A program made the position numbers and the translations under genes. Below are positions 1 to 5,671 of a stretch of 5,671 nucleotides of DNA, in pieces (the first letter of the stretch is position 1; each line of letters opens with the position of its first letter). The DNA comes from an uncultured Geobacteraceae bacterium (GTDB lineage: Bacteria; Desulfobacterota; Desulfuromonadia; Geobacterales; Pseudopelobacteraceae): NCBI GenBank assembly GCA_903879825.1, contig CAIRND010000695.1, positions 1 through 5,671 of the forward strand. Direction: 5' to 3'. Under the pieces are notes generated by a model that saw only the letters and a list, made by a program, of their open reading frames with translations, searched no databases and was not told the origin of the DNA.

Positions 1-882
1 CTTGATACGACCGTCCTGAGGGCGGCGTTTTTCGGCCAGATCCATGCGTGACAGCAACTTAATTCGCGAGACAATAGGAGCATGCAACGGCTTAGGAATA
101 ACGTGGATGTTATGGATGACGCCGTCTATGCGGAAACGGATCAGCGAAGTTTCCCGTTTCGGTTCAATGTGAATATCGCTGGCATGCTGATCAAACGCAT
201 AATTAAGAAGAAATTCGACCGCTGAGACAACGTGTGTATCGGTCCCTTCAAGCTCCTGATGCCCTTTAAGTTTAAAAAACTGTTCCAGATTCCCCAGATC
301 AACGGATGTTGACGCTTCCGCTTCAGCAGCAACAACCGAAGCACGAAAGCCATAAAACTCACGTAATATTTTCAGAATATCGCTTTTTGAGCTGAGGACG
401 CGTTTGATTTCCAGGCGTCTGGCTAACGCAAGTTCAGCGACAAGCGCCTCATTAAACGGGTCAGCAACAGCCACTGTTATGACGCCATTCGATTCCTCAA
501 CAACGACTATCATGTATTTGAGGGCGAACGGGCGAGGAATATGACTGGTAACAACGTGCAGGTCAAGCTTGAGGGGATCAATTTTGAAATAGGGCAGACC
601 AGAGGCGGAAGCAAGGGCTTCTGTGATGATATCTTCTGTCAGCAGGCTTCCCTGCGTACCATTAATTTTGGGTTGTAATGATGCAAGAGTTTCTGCAGGA
701 GATGGGAGTTCACTACCGGTACCGGTTCTACGTGTTGCGCCCACATGACGCCCTGAGAAAAGGCGAGTTTCCTGAGCCTTTCCCCGCACCAGAACATCAC
801 GGAGTTGGTCGCGCGACAACAAACCGCACCGTTCCATCAGATGTGCGAGGTTTTCAAAAGTCAGTTTTTTAATTTCCGGCAT
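1..882 (-). CDS. GspE/PilB-family secretion or pilus assembly ATPase, N-terminal part (cut by window edge)
   Basis: This is a 294-codon open frame from ATG at 882 with no stop before base 1, so the C-terminal half is missing. The family is made of cytoplasmic hexameric ATPases that drive type II secretion pseudopili or type IV pili. Residues about 8-180 fit the T2SSE/MshEN N-terminal region: a helical piece (LAHLMERCGLLSRDQL), a variable linker at about 40-75, then a module containing LTEDIITEAL, GLPYFKIDPLKLDL and ITVAVADPFN. Residues about 214-294 begin the ATPase core with the family signature ASDIHIEP (234-241), RFRIDG (249-254) and AEKRRPQDGRIK at the edge. Walker A, Asp box, Walker B and any tetracysteine motif would lie off the window and cannot be assessed. 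The start lies 8 bases after the stop of the upstream small gene, which suggests co-transcription and translational coupling. GspE, PilB and MshE cannot be separated from this half alone, so no symbol is given. The wording resembles Geobacter-type GspE from memory. Confidence 0.93.
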   Translation of the reverse strand, partial: MPEIKKLTFENLAHLMERCGLLSRDQLRDVLVRGKAQETRLFSGRHVGATRRTGTGSELPSPAETLASLQPKINGTQGSLLTEDIITEALASASGLPYFKIDPLKLDLHVVTSHIPRPFALKYMIVVVEESNGVITVAVADPFNEALVAELALARRLEIKRVLSSKSDILKILREFYGFRASVVAAEAEASTSVDLGNLEQFFKLKGHQELEGTDTHVVSAVEFLLNYAFDQHASDIHIEPKRETSLIRFRIDGVIHNIHVIPKPLHAPIVSRIKLLSRMDLAEKRRPQDGRIK

Positions 883-885
883 AAT

Positions 886-889
886 CCCT
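886..889 (-). promoter_or_regulatory. Ribosome binding site of the secretion ATPase gene
   Basis: The minus strand reads AGGG, then ATT, then the ATG at 882. The 3-base spacing is tighter than usual. The upstream gene's TGA (893-891) is only 8 bases before the ATG, so re-initiation by terminating ribosomes may assist this weak site. Confidence 0.5.
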
Positions 890-890
890 G

Positions 891-1301
891 TCAATCAGCG
901 TTCTTTTTCTTTTTCTCTATATTTTCCTTCTGTGACTCGATGCGTTTGGCAACTTCCGCAATAACCTGTTCAGAGGTATAGCCGGTTTTGGCAGCAATTT
1001 GCGCCACCGCCCCCGGTTCAGACTTGAGCGTTTCACGAATCTGCCGTTCACGAAGGGTTGCGGCCGAAGGTTTCATACCCTGATAGGCGATCATGGTAGA
1101 AAGAAAATTGCGGTAAAGCCTGAAAAGAGTGAAGGCAACCAGAATCAGTGGCACGACATCCACAAGCCAATAATCAAAACTGCGATGACGAACCATATCG
1201 CCAGCCAACAGCCCCGCCGAAGAGATCAGCAACCCAAAGGCGTTACCGATAACGCGAAATTCAATATCTTCCGGTATTTTTATTGCGACGGATTTTGCCA
1301 C
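891..1301 (-). CDS. Uncharacterised small membrane protein with two predicted transmembrane helices
   Basis: This is a 136-residue protein that I do not recognise. The start is GTG at 1301, supported by AGAGG six bases upstream; no ATG lies nearby in frame. The N-terminus (MAKSVAIKIPEDIEFRV) is short and polar. Two hydrophobic segments follow, at about 17-36 (VIGNAFGLLISSAGLLAGDM) and about 44-62 (ending in LVAFTLFRLY), joined by a short charged loop (VRHRSFD). Residues about 76-136 are soluble, predicted helical and highly charged. Within them EPGAVAQIAAKTGYTSEQVIAEV (about 95-117) has a helix-turn-helix-like look, and the end is lysine-rich (EKKKKNAD). Positive charge after the second helix suggests that both ends face the cytoplasm. 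The gene starts 28 bases after the pump gene stops and ends 8 bases before the ATPase gene starts, so it is probably co-transcribed with both. It could be an accessory subunit of either machine or unrelated; the sequence does not decide. Reading frame, start signal and operon position make it a believable gene. Confidence 0.82.
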   Translation of the reverse strand: MAKSVAIKIPEDIEFRVIGNAFGLLISSAGLLAGDMVRHRSFDYWLVDVVPLILVAFTLFRLYRNFLSTMIAYQGMKPSAATLRERQIRETLKSEPGAVAQIAAKTGYTSEQVIAEVAKRIESQKENIEKKKKNAD

Positions 1302-1307
1302 GTAATA

Positions 1308-1312
1308 CCTCT
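1308..1312 (-). promoter_or_regulatory. Ribosome binding site that supports the GTG start at 1301
   Basis: The minus strand reads AGAGG followed by the six-base spacer TATTAC and then GTG. The good spacing is the main reason to accept the GTG start. Confidence 0.65.
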
Positions 1313-1314
1313 AT

Positions 1315-1332
1315 TAGACTCTTTCAAGTCTA
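1315..1332 (-). other. Small inverted repeat over the pump stop codon
   Basis: The minus strand reads TAGACT-TGAAAG-AGTCTA, a perfect 6-base stem with a 6-base loop. The first TAG is the stop codon of the pump gene. No run of T follows (the next bases are ATAGAGG), so it is not a standard intrinsic terminator. It lies two bases before the AGAGG site of the next gene and could slightly affect translation of that gene or mRNA decay. A 6-bp stem of mixed composition is weak and may be chance. Confidence 0.3.
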
Positions 1333-4300
1333 TATATCGGTAAAATCGTCAGCTTCTACAGGGTTTTTACGCCGTTTTACGACAAATGATTGCATACGAT
1401 CCATATAGTAGTAGACTACCGGCGTAATATAGAGCGTCAGTAATTGCGACACCATCAAGCCGCCGACCACAGCCAGACCGAGCCCGCGGCGTGATTCCGC
1501 CCCGGCACCAAATCCGATCGCAATCGGGAGAGTCCCCATGAGCGCCGCCATACTGGTCATCATAATCGGCCTGAAACGAACGAGACAGCCCTCATAGATC
1601 GCTTCCATCGGCGTTTTCCCCTCCGTCCGCTGTGCTTCAAGCGCGAAGTCGATCATCATGATGGCATTCTTTTTTACAATTCCGACCAGCATTATTATGC
1701 CGACGAACGAGTACAGATTGAGATCTTTACCAAAGAGCAGCAATGTTATCAACGCCCCGAACCCTGCGGAGGGAAGGCCTGAAATAATGGTCAGCGGATG
1801 GATATAACTTTCGTACAACACCCCCAACACGATGTAGATAACCAAAATTGCAATCAGCAGCAGCAAGGCCAACCCTTTGGTCGAAGCCTGATAGACCTGG
1901 GCTGTGCCCTGAAAGCCGGTGGTAATCGATGCAGGCAGGCTCTTGGCCTCTTTTTCTATTGATGCAACAGCATCACCCAGCGGAACATTTTGTTTGAGAT
2001 TGAACGATATTGTCACGGCAGTGATCTGGCCAAGATGATTTACCGAAAGAGGACCAAGACTGTTCTTAAGTTTTCCCAGTGAGGAGAGCGGAACAAGAGC
2101 GCCCGCTGAGGAACGAACATACAACAGCCCAAGTGAACCGGGGTCCAGTTGGTACTGTGGTTCCAGCTCCATAATTACTTGGTACTGATTGTTTGGTGAA
2201 TAGATTGTCGAAACCTGCCGTGAACCATAGGCAGAATAGAGCGTTTCTTCGATCTGCTGAGCCGAAACTCCCATGGAGGCGGCCCGATCCCGATCAATAT
2301 CAAGGGAGACCTGCGGATTCTTAATCTGAAGATCGCTGGTGACATCCTGCAGCATCGTCATAGCACGAACTTTCTGCTCAAAAGCAGAGGCCTGCTTATA
2401 CAATTCCTCGGTATCCGGACTCTGCAGTACAAACTGGTACTGAGCCTTTGAAAGGGTTGCTTCAAGGCGAATCGGCGGCGGGTTCTGCATAAACATCATA
2501 ATTCCAGGTACCGCCATTACTTTGGGGCGAAGTTTCTGGATAATCTGATCGGCATTCAGCGTGCGCTCGTGCCGCTGCTTAAGCTTCATGAACATGAAAC
2601 CGCTATTGGAACCAACACGAGTACCGCTGGAACCGACCGACGACATGAAGGCTTCAACACTTGGTTCCTGCAGCACAATATCCGCCAGTTTCTGCTGCTG
2701 CCGTTTCATATCCTCAAATGATATGCCCTGGGCACCCTCGGTAATCGCAAATATGGCGCCAATATCATCCGCCGGCAACAGGCCCATGGGCATCCGGGTA
2801 AACAGCCACCCGGTGATCAGCAACATGAGCAGCGTGACCACAACGGTCGTCCGCCGAAAGCGGAGTACTTTCGTCAGCGAACGATCGTACGCATGCAGCA
2901 TTGCGTCGAAGAAACGTTCCATAAAATTGTAGAGCCAACCATGCTTCTGCTCAGCGGGCGGTTTAAGGAAGCGACTGCACAGCATTGGTGTCAGGGTCAG
3001 TGAAACGACACCGGAAATCAGGATCGCAAAGGTTATTGTGACAGCAAATTCGTGCAGCATCCGCCCCAGCATCCCGGCCATAAACAGCACCGGAATAAAG
3101 ACCGCCACAAGCGAGATCGTCATCGAAATAATGGTGAAACCGATCTCTTTTGAGCCGCGCAGCGAAGCGGCCATGGCAGATTCACCATGTTCCATGTGCC
3201 GGACGATGTTTTCCAGCATGACAATAGCATCATCAACGACGAAACCGACCGACAGCGTCAATGCCATCAGGGTGATATTATTGACAGAAAAGCCCAGCGC
3301 GTACATCACCGCGAACGTCCCGATAATCGACAGCGGCAAGGCAAGGCTCGGAATGACCGTGGCGGAAAGATTGCGGAGGAAGAGAAATATTACCAGAATG
3401 ACCAGCGCAATCGTCAACAGCAGCGTAAACTTTACATCTGCCACCGAATCACGAATCGTATCGGTACGGTCGAAAAGAGTGTTCAACTCGACAGAAGCGG
3501 GTAATTGGCTGCGAAAGCCAGGCATCTGCTGCTTGATGCTGTCGACCACCTCAATGGTGTTGGTACCGGGCTGACGCTGGATTGCCAGCACAATCGCGCG
3601 GGTAGAAACACCCTTGGTGTTGTACCAGGCAGCGATTTTGTTGTTTTCAACGCTGTCCGATACTTTTCCCAGATCAGAAAGCCGCACCGGCGCACCACCC
3701 CGATACACAACCGTCATTGACTTGAAGGCAGCGGCATCAAGCAACTGCCCGGTCGCCTGAATGGTAAAAGACTGTTTATCACCCTGTAATCCGCCGGTAG
3801 GAAGATTAACGTTCCATTTTGCCAGGGCAGCCGCAACTTCATCCAGACCAATTTTACGACTGGCAAGCGCCTTGGGATCAAGTTGGACACGCACCGCATA
3901 TTTCTGTGAACCGTACACCTGAACCTGTGCAACGCCGTTGATCATGGAGATACGAGGAGCGATGATGGTATCGGCGAACTCGTTTACATCCGAGAGCGGT
4001 AACGTAAGCGAACTAAGCGCCAGATAGAGAACCGGCTGATCGGCGGGGTTTACCTTCTGATAGGAGGGAGGACTTGGCATATCCTGAGGAAGCTGACGCG
4101 CCGCCTTGGAAATTGACGCCTGAACATCCTGTGCTGCTGAGTCGATGCTCTTTGCAAGGGTAAACTTGAGGGTAATAATGGAGACGCCCTGACCATTGGT
4201 AGAGGTCATGGAATCAAGCCCGGCGATGGTAGAAAACTGCCGTTCCAGAGGCGTTGCCACTGATGAAGCCATGGTTTCAGGGCTGGCACCGGGCAGATTG

Positions 4301-4446
4301 GCACTGACCTGAATAGTAGGAAAATCAATACTCGGAAGATCGTTAACCGGCAGCAGACGATAGGCAAACAAACCAAAAATCATGACCGCGAGCATGACGA
4401 GACTGGTCATGATCGGGCGTCTTATGAAAAGCTCGGAAATATTCAT
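1330..4446 (-). CDS. RND-family (HAE1) proton-driven efflux pump, MdtB/MdtC-like
   Basis: This is a full-length inner-membrane transporter of 1038 residues, typical for the family. It would take amphiphilic compounds from the periplasm or membrane and pass them through an adaptor and outer-membrane channel, driven by proton influx. The RND layout is complete: TM1 at about 12-30, first periplasmic porter/docking loop about 31-337, TM2-TM6 about 338-487, TM7 about 532-550, second periplasmic loop about 551-856, and TM8-TM12 about 857-1012. The proton relay is intact: D405 and D406 in GFVVDDAIVMLEN (TM4), K926 in GIVKKNAIMMIDFALEAQR (TM10), and R957 and T964 in RFRPIMMTS (TM11). These match AcrB D407/D408, K940, R971 and T978 with constant offsets. 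The stretches LPGASPETMASSVATPLER, NNQYQVIMELEPQY and SVNHLG closely resemble E. coli MdtB/MdtC as I recall them. Only one RND subunit is present, so a homotrimer is likely. The start ATG overlaps the adaptor stop as ATGA, with AGGAGC nine bases upstream. Substrates cannot be read from sequence. Confidence 0.97.
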   Translation of the reverse strand: MNISELFIRRPIMTSLVMLAVMIFGLFAYRLLPVNDLPSIDFPTIQVSANLPGASPETMASSVATPLERQFSTIAGLDSMTSTNGQGVSIITLKFTLAKSIDSAAQDVQASISKAARQLPQDMPSPPSYQKVNPADQPVLYLALSSLTLPLSDVNEFADTIIAPRISMINGVAQVQVYGSQKYAVRVQLDPKALASRKIGLDEVAAALAKWNVNLPTGGLQGDKQSFTIQATGQLLDAAAFKSMTVVYRGGAPVRLSDLGKVSDSVENNKIAAWYNTKGVSTRAIVLAIQRQPGTNTIEVVDSIKQQMPGFRSQLPASVELNTLFDRTDTIRDSVADVKFTLLLTIALVILVIFLFLRNLSATVIPSLALPLSIIGTFAVMYALGFSVNNITLMALTLSVGFVVDDAIVMLENIVRHMEHGESAMAASLRGSKEIGFTIISMTISLVAVFIPVLFMAGMLGRMLHEFAVTITFAILISGVVSLTLTPMLCSRFLKPPAEQKHGWLYNFMERFFDAMLHAYDRSLTKVLRFRRTTVVVTLLMLLITGWLFTRMPMGLLPADDIGAIFAITEGAQGISFEDMKRQQQKLADIVLQEPSVEAFMSSVGSSGTRVGSNSGFMFMKLKQRHERTLNADQIIQKLRPKVMAVPGIMMFMQNPPPIRLEATLSKAQYQFVLQSPDTEELYKQASAFEQKVRAMTMLQDVTSDLQIKNPQVSLDIDRDRAASMGVSAQQIEETLYSAYGSRQVSTIYSPNNQYQVIMELEPQYQLDPGSLGLLYVRSSAGALVPLSSLGKLKNSLGPLSVNHLGQITAVTISFNLKQNVPLGDAVASIEKEAKSLPASITTGFQGTAQVYQASTKGLALLLLIAILVIYIVLGVLYESYIHPLTIISGLPSAGFGALITLLLFGKDLNLYSFVGIIMLVGIVKKNAIMMIDFALEAQRTEGKTPMEAIYEGCLVRFRPIMMTSMAALMGTLPIAIGFGAGAESRRGLGLAVVGGLMVSQLLTLYITPVVYYYMDRMQSFVVKRRKNPVEADDFTDI

Positions 4447-4461
4447 TTGCCGGCAGCTCCT
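4443..4461 (-). promoter_or_regulatory. ATGA stop/start overlap with the pump's ribosome binding site
   Basis: AGGAGC (4461-4456) lies inside the last codons of the adaptor gene, nine bases before the pump ATG (4446-4444), which overlaps the adaptor TGA (4445-4443). This is the classic arrangement for translational coupling, which would keep adaptor and pump synthesis linked. Confidence 0.8.
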
Positions 4462-5618
4462 GTTTTGCCAGGTGAGGCTGTCGGAGTAGATGCAGCAGCC
4501 TTCTCGGGCTGTTTTGTTTCCACCTTTCCGCCCGGCACAACACGCATCTGACCATCAATCACCACCTGTTCAGCGGCTTGCAGCCCTTTTGTGATAACCG
4601 TTACACCCTGAGACGCCGGACCGGTGCTGACCGGACGGATTTCTGCGCTATTTTCCTTGGTAACCACAAAGACAAACTGCCCGTTCTGGCCGGTCTGAAT
4701 CGCCTGGCTCGGAACAACAACGGCATTGTTCAAGACAGCCATGGTAAGAGAAAGGTTAACAAACTGACCGGGCCAGAGCAGCTTTTTTGAATTATCAAAT
4801 GAGGCTTTAATGCGGATCATTCCGGTTGCAGCATCAATGCTGTTATCGACAAAAGTGATGACACCCTTTTCTTTCAAGCCGGTGGTTCCCGGCACCTCTG
4901 CCGAGACACTCACCTTTCCTGCCGCCATCTGACTTTTAAGAGCAGCCAGTTCTTTATCGTTTATCGTAAAAGAGGCATTAATCGGCGCCAGCTTGTTGAT
5001 GGTGACCAGCACGGTATCATTGGCCTTAATCACATTGCCGCGATCTGTCACCAGCGCCCCCAGGCGACCACTAATGGGAGAGGTAATAGTGCAGAACGAT
5101 AATTGCGTGCGGGCATTCTCAACCGAAGCTTTATCCGCAGCAACATCAGCCGCAGCTGATTCTGCCTTTGTTCGATACCCTTCGGCCTGTTCCTGGGTAA
5201 CAATGCCGTCTTTGACCAATTGCGAGTAGCGCTCATAATCCTTGGTGGCATTTTTCATGATGGTCTGATTGCGGGCCAGCGATGCCTCGGCTTTTTTCAA
5301 CTCAGCCTGATAACTGCGTGCATCCAGCTGAAAAAGGAGCGCCCCCTTGGCGACTTCCTGTCCTTCCCGAAATGCAACACTCGTTAACTGTCCGCTGATT
5401 TGTGATCTGATAGCAACGACCTCGGACGCCTCCATGTTTCCAATGGCCTTGATCATCACCGGGATATTTTGCACTGTTGCCGGGGCAGTAATAACCAGAG
5501 CAGGCGGCCGACCTTTTGGTTTTTCAACTTTTTTGGCACAACCGGTCAGCGGCAGACACGAAATTGTCAGCGCGGTTAAAGCAATAAAACAGCTATTTTT
5601 CATACTGCACACACTCAT
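4443..5618 (-). CDS. RND efflux periplasmic adaptor (membrane fusion) lipoprotein, AcrA/MdtA-like
   Basis: This 391-residue protein would bridge the RND pump encoded next to it and an outer-membrane channel. I chose ATG at 5618 because CTGGAG lies six bases upstream. A TTG at 5633 extends the frame by five codons but would place that site inside the gene, and ATG at 5603 has no clear site. Residues 1-27 form a lipoprotein signal (hydrophobic FIALTALTISCLPL, lipobox LTGC, lipidated Cys27). Then come the first half of the lipoyl/barrel-sandwich domain at about 50-97 (IRSQISGQLTSVAFREGQEV), an alpha-helical hairpin at about 98-166 rich in Ala, Lys and Glu, the second lipoyl half at about 167-205 (TITSPISGRLGALVTDRGNVI), a beta-barrel domain at about 206-293 (ATGMIRIKASFDN, LLWPGQFVNLSL), and a membrane-proximal domain at about 294-365 (VVVPSQAIQTG). 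A Lys/Ala/Thr/Pro-rich tail of about 25 residues ends the protein. Length and domain order are normal for the family. Confidence 0.95.
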   Translation of the reverse strand: MSVCSMKNSCFIALTALTISCLPLTGCAKKVEKPKGRPPALVITAPATVQNIPVMIKAIGNMEASEVVAIRSQISGQLTSVAFREGQEVAKGALLFQLDARSYQAELKKAEASLARNQTIMKNATKDYERYSQLVKDGIVTQEQAEGYRTKAESAAADVAADKASVENARTQLSFCTITSPISGRLGALVTDRGNVIKANDTVLVTINKLAPINASFTINDKELAALKSQMAAGKVSVSAEVPGTTGLKEKGVITFVDNSIDAATGMIRIKASFDNSKKLLWPGQFVNLSLTMAVLNNAVVVPSQAIQTGQNGQFVFVVTKENSAEIRPVSTGPASQGVTVITKGLQAAEQVVIDGQMRVVPGGKVETKQPEKAAASTPTASPGKTGAAGK

Positions 5619-5624
5619 ACGAAA

Positions 5625-5630
5625 CTCCAG
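5625..5630 (-). promoter_or_regulatory. Ribosome binding site that decides the adaptor start
   Basis: The minus strand reads CTGGAG, then six bases (TTTCGT), then ATG at 5618. This site favours the 391-residue form over the longer TTG-initiated form and the shorter form from 5603. Confidence 0.65.
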
Positions 5631-5657
5631 CAATTGAATAGTCTAAAAAGATTCGGG

Positions 5658-5663
5658 AGTATA
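5658..5663 (-). promoter_or_regulatory. Possible -10 promoter element upstream of the efflux operon
   Basis: The minus strand carries TATACT, one mismatch from TATAAT, about 40 bases before the adaptor ATG. It sits within GTATATAC, an 8-base palindrome that could equally be part of an operator. The -35 region would lie at or past the right edge, so the promoter cannot be confirmed. Nothing else stands out between 5619 and 5671. Confidence 0.18.
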
Positions 5664-5671
5664 TACCAGCC

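Noticed and set aside
141..362. A 73-codon minus-strand open frame
   Set aside because: It is a different frame of the same strand inside the ATPase gene; the true frame reads ASDIHIEP and RFRIDG across this region.
715..726. A perfect 12-base palindrome, ACCGGTACCGGT
   Set aside because: It is inside the ATPase coding sequence and encodes Thr-Gly-Thr-Gly in the variable linker. It is a short tandem of ACCGGT with no partner copies elsewhere in the window.
678..872. A 64-codon plus-strand open frame
   Set aside because: It is antisense to the ATPase N-terminus, which shows recognisable GspE-family sequence on the minus strand.
1302..1329. A possible transcription terminator between the pump and the small membrane protein gene
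   Set aside because: The stem is only 6 bp and is followed by ATAGAGG rather than a T-run on the minus strand.
999..1343. A 114-codon plus-strand open frame opposite the small membrane protein gene
   Set aside because: The minus-strand frame has a ribosome site, a tight operon fit and membrane segments. The plus frame has none of these and runs against every neighbour.
3038..3574. A 178-codon plus-strand open frame, with another of 105 codons at 3187-3504
   Set aside because: Both lie antisense inside the pump gene, over its TM2-TM5 region. The residue composition is low-complexity and unlike a real protein, and the minus-strand frame has strong family motifs throughout.
5619..5633. A TTG start at 5633 that lengthens the adaptor by five residues
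   Set aside because: It would bury the CTGGAG ribosome site inside the coding region, adds an acidic residue to the signal peptide n-region, and TTG is a rare start.

Overview
The window is packed with four genes, all on the minus strand, so transcription runs from the right edge to the left. In transcription order they are: a periplasmic membrane-fusion lipoprotein (4443-5618), an RND-family inner-membrane efflux pump (1330-4446), an unrecognised two-helix membrane protein (891-1301), and the N-terminal 294 residues of a GspE/PilB-family secretion ATPase, cut by the left edge (1-882). The junctions are a 4-base ATGA overlap, a 28-base gap and an 8-base gap. No convincing terminator lies between them, so the four genes look like one transcription unit. 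No stretch over 300 bases lacks a gene.

The organism is a Gram-negative bacterium, because a tripartite RND exporter with a lipoprotein adaptor and a type II secretion/type IV pilus ATPase both need an inner membrane and a periplasm. Base composition is close to balanced. From memory, the ATPase looks most like GspE proteins of Geobacter-type Desulfuromonadales, and the pump resembles MdtB/MdtC. The taxonomic guess is an inference from recall and is held loosely.

Functionally, the adaptor and pump should form a proton-driven exporter of drugs, lipophilic compounds or other amphiphiles. No outer-membrane TolC-type channel is encoded here; it may lie beyond the right edge or elsewhere in the genome. 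The small membrane protein has no function I can name. The ATPase would power assembly of a pseudopilus or pilus, with its partners expected beyond the left edge.

I see no CRISPR array, insertion sequence, RNA gene, attachment site or clearly new system. The least ordinary part is 1-1330, where an uncharacterised membrane protein sits tightly between an efflux pump and a secretion ATPase.
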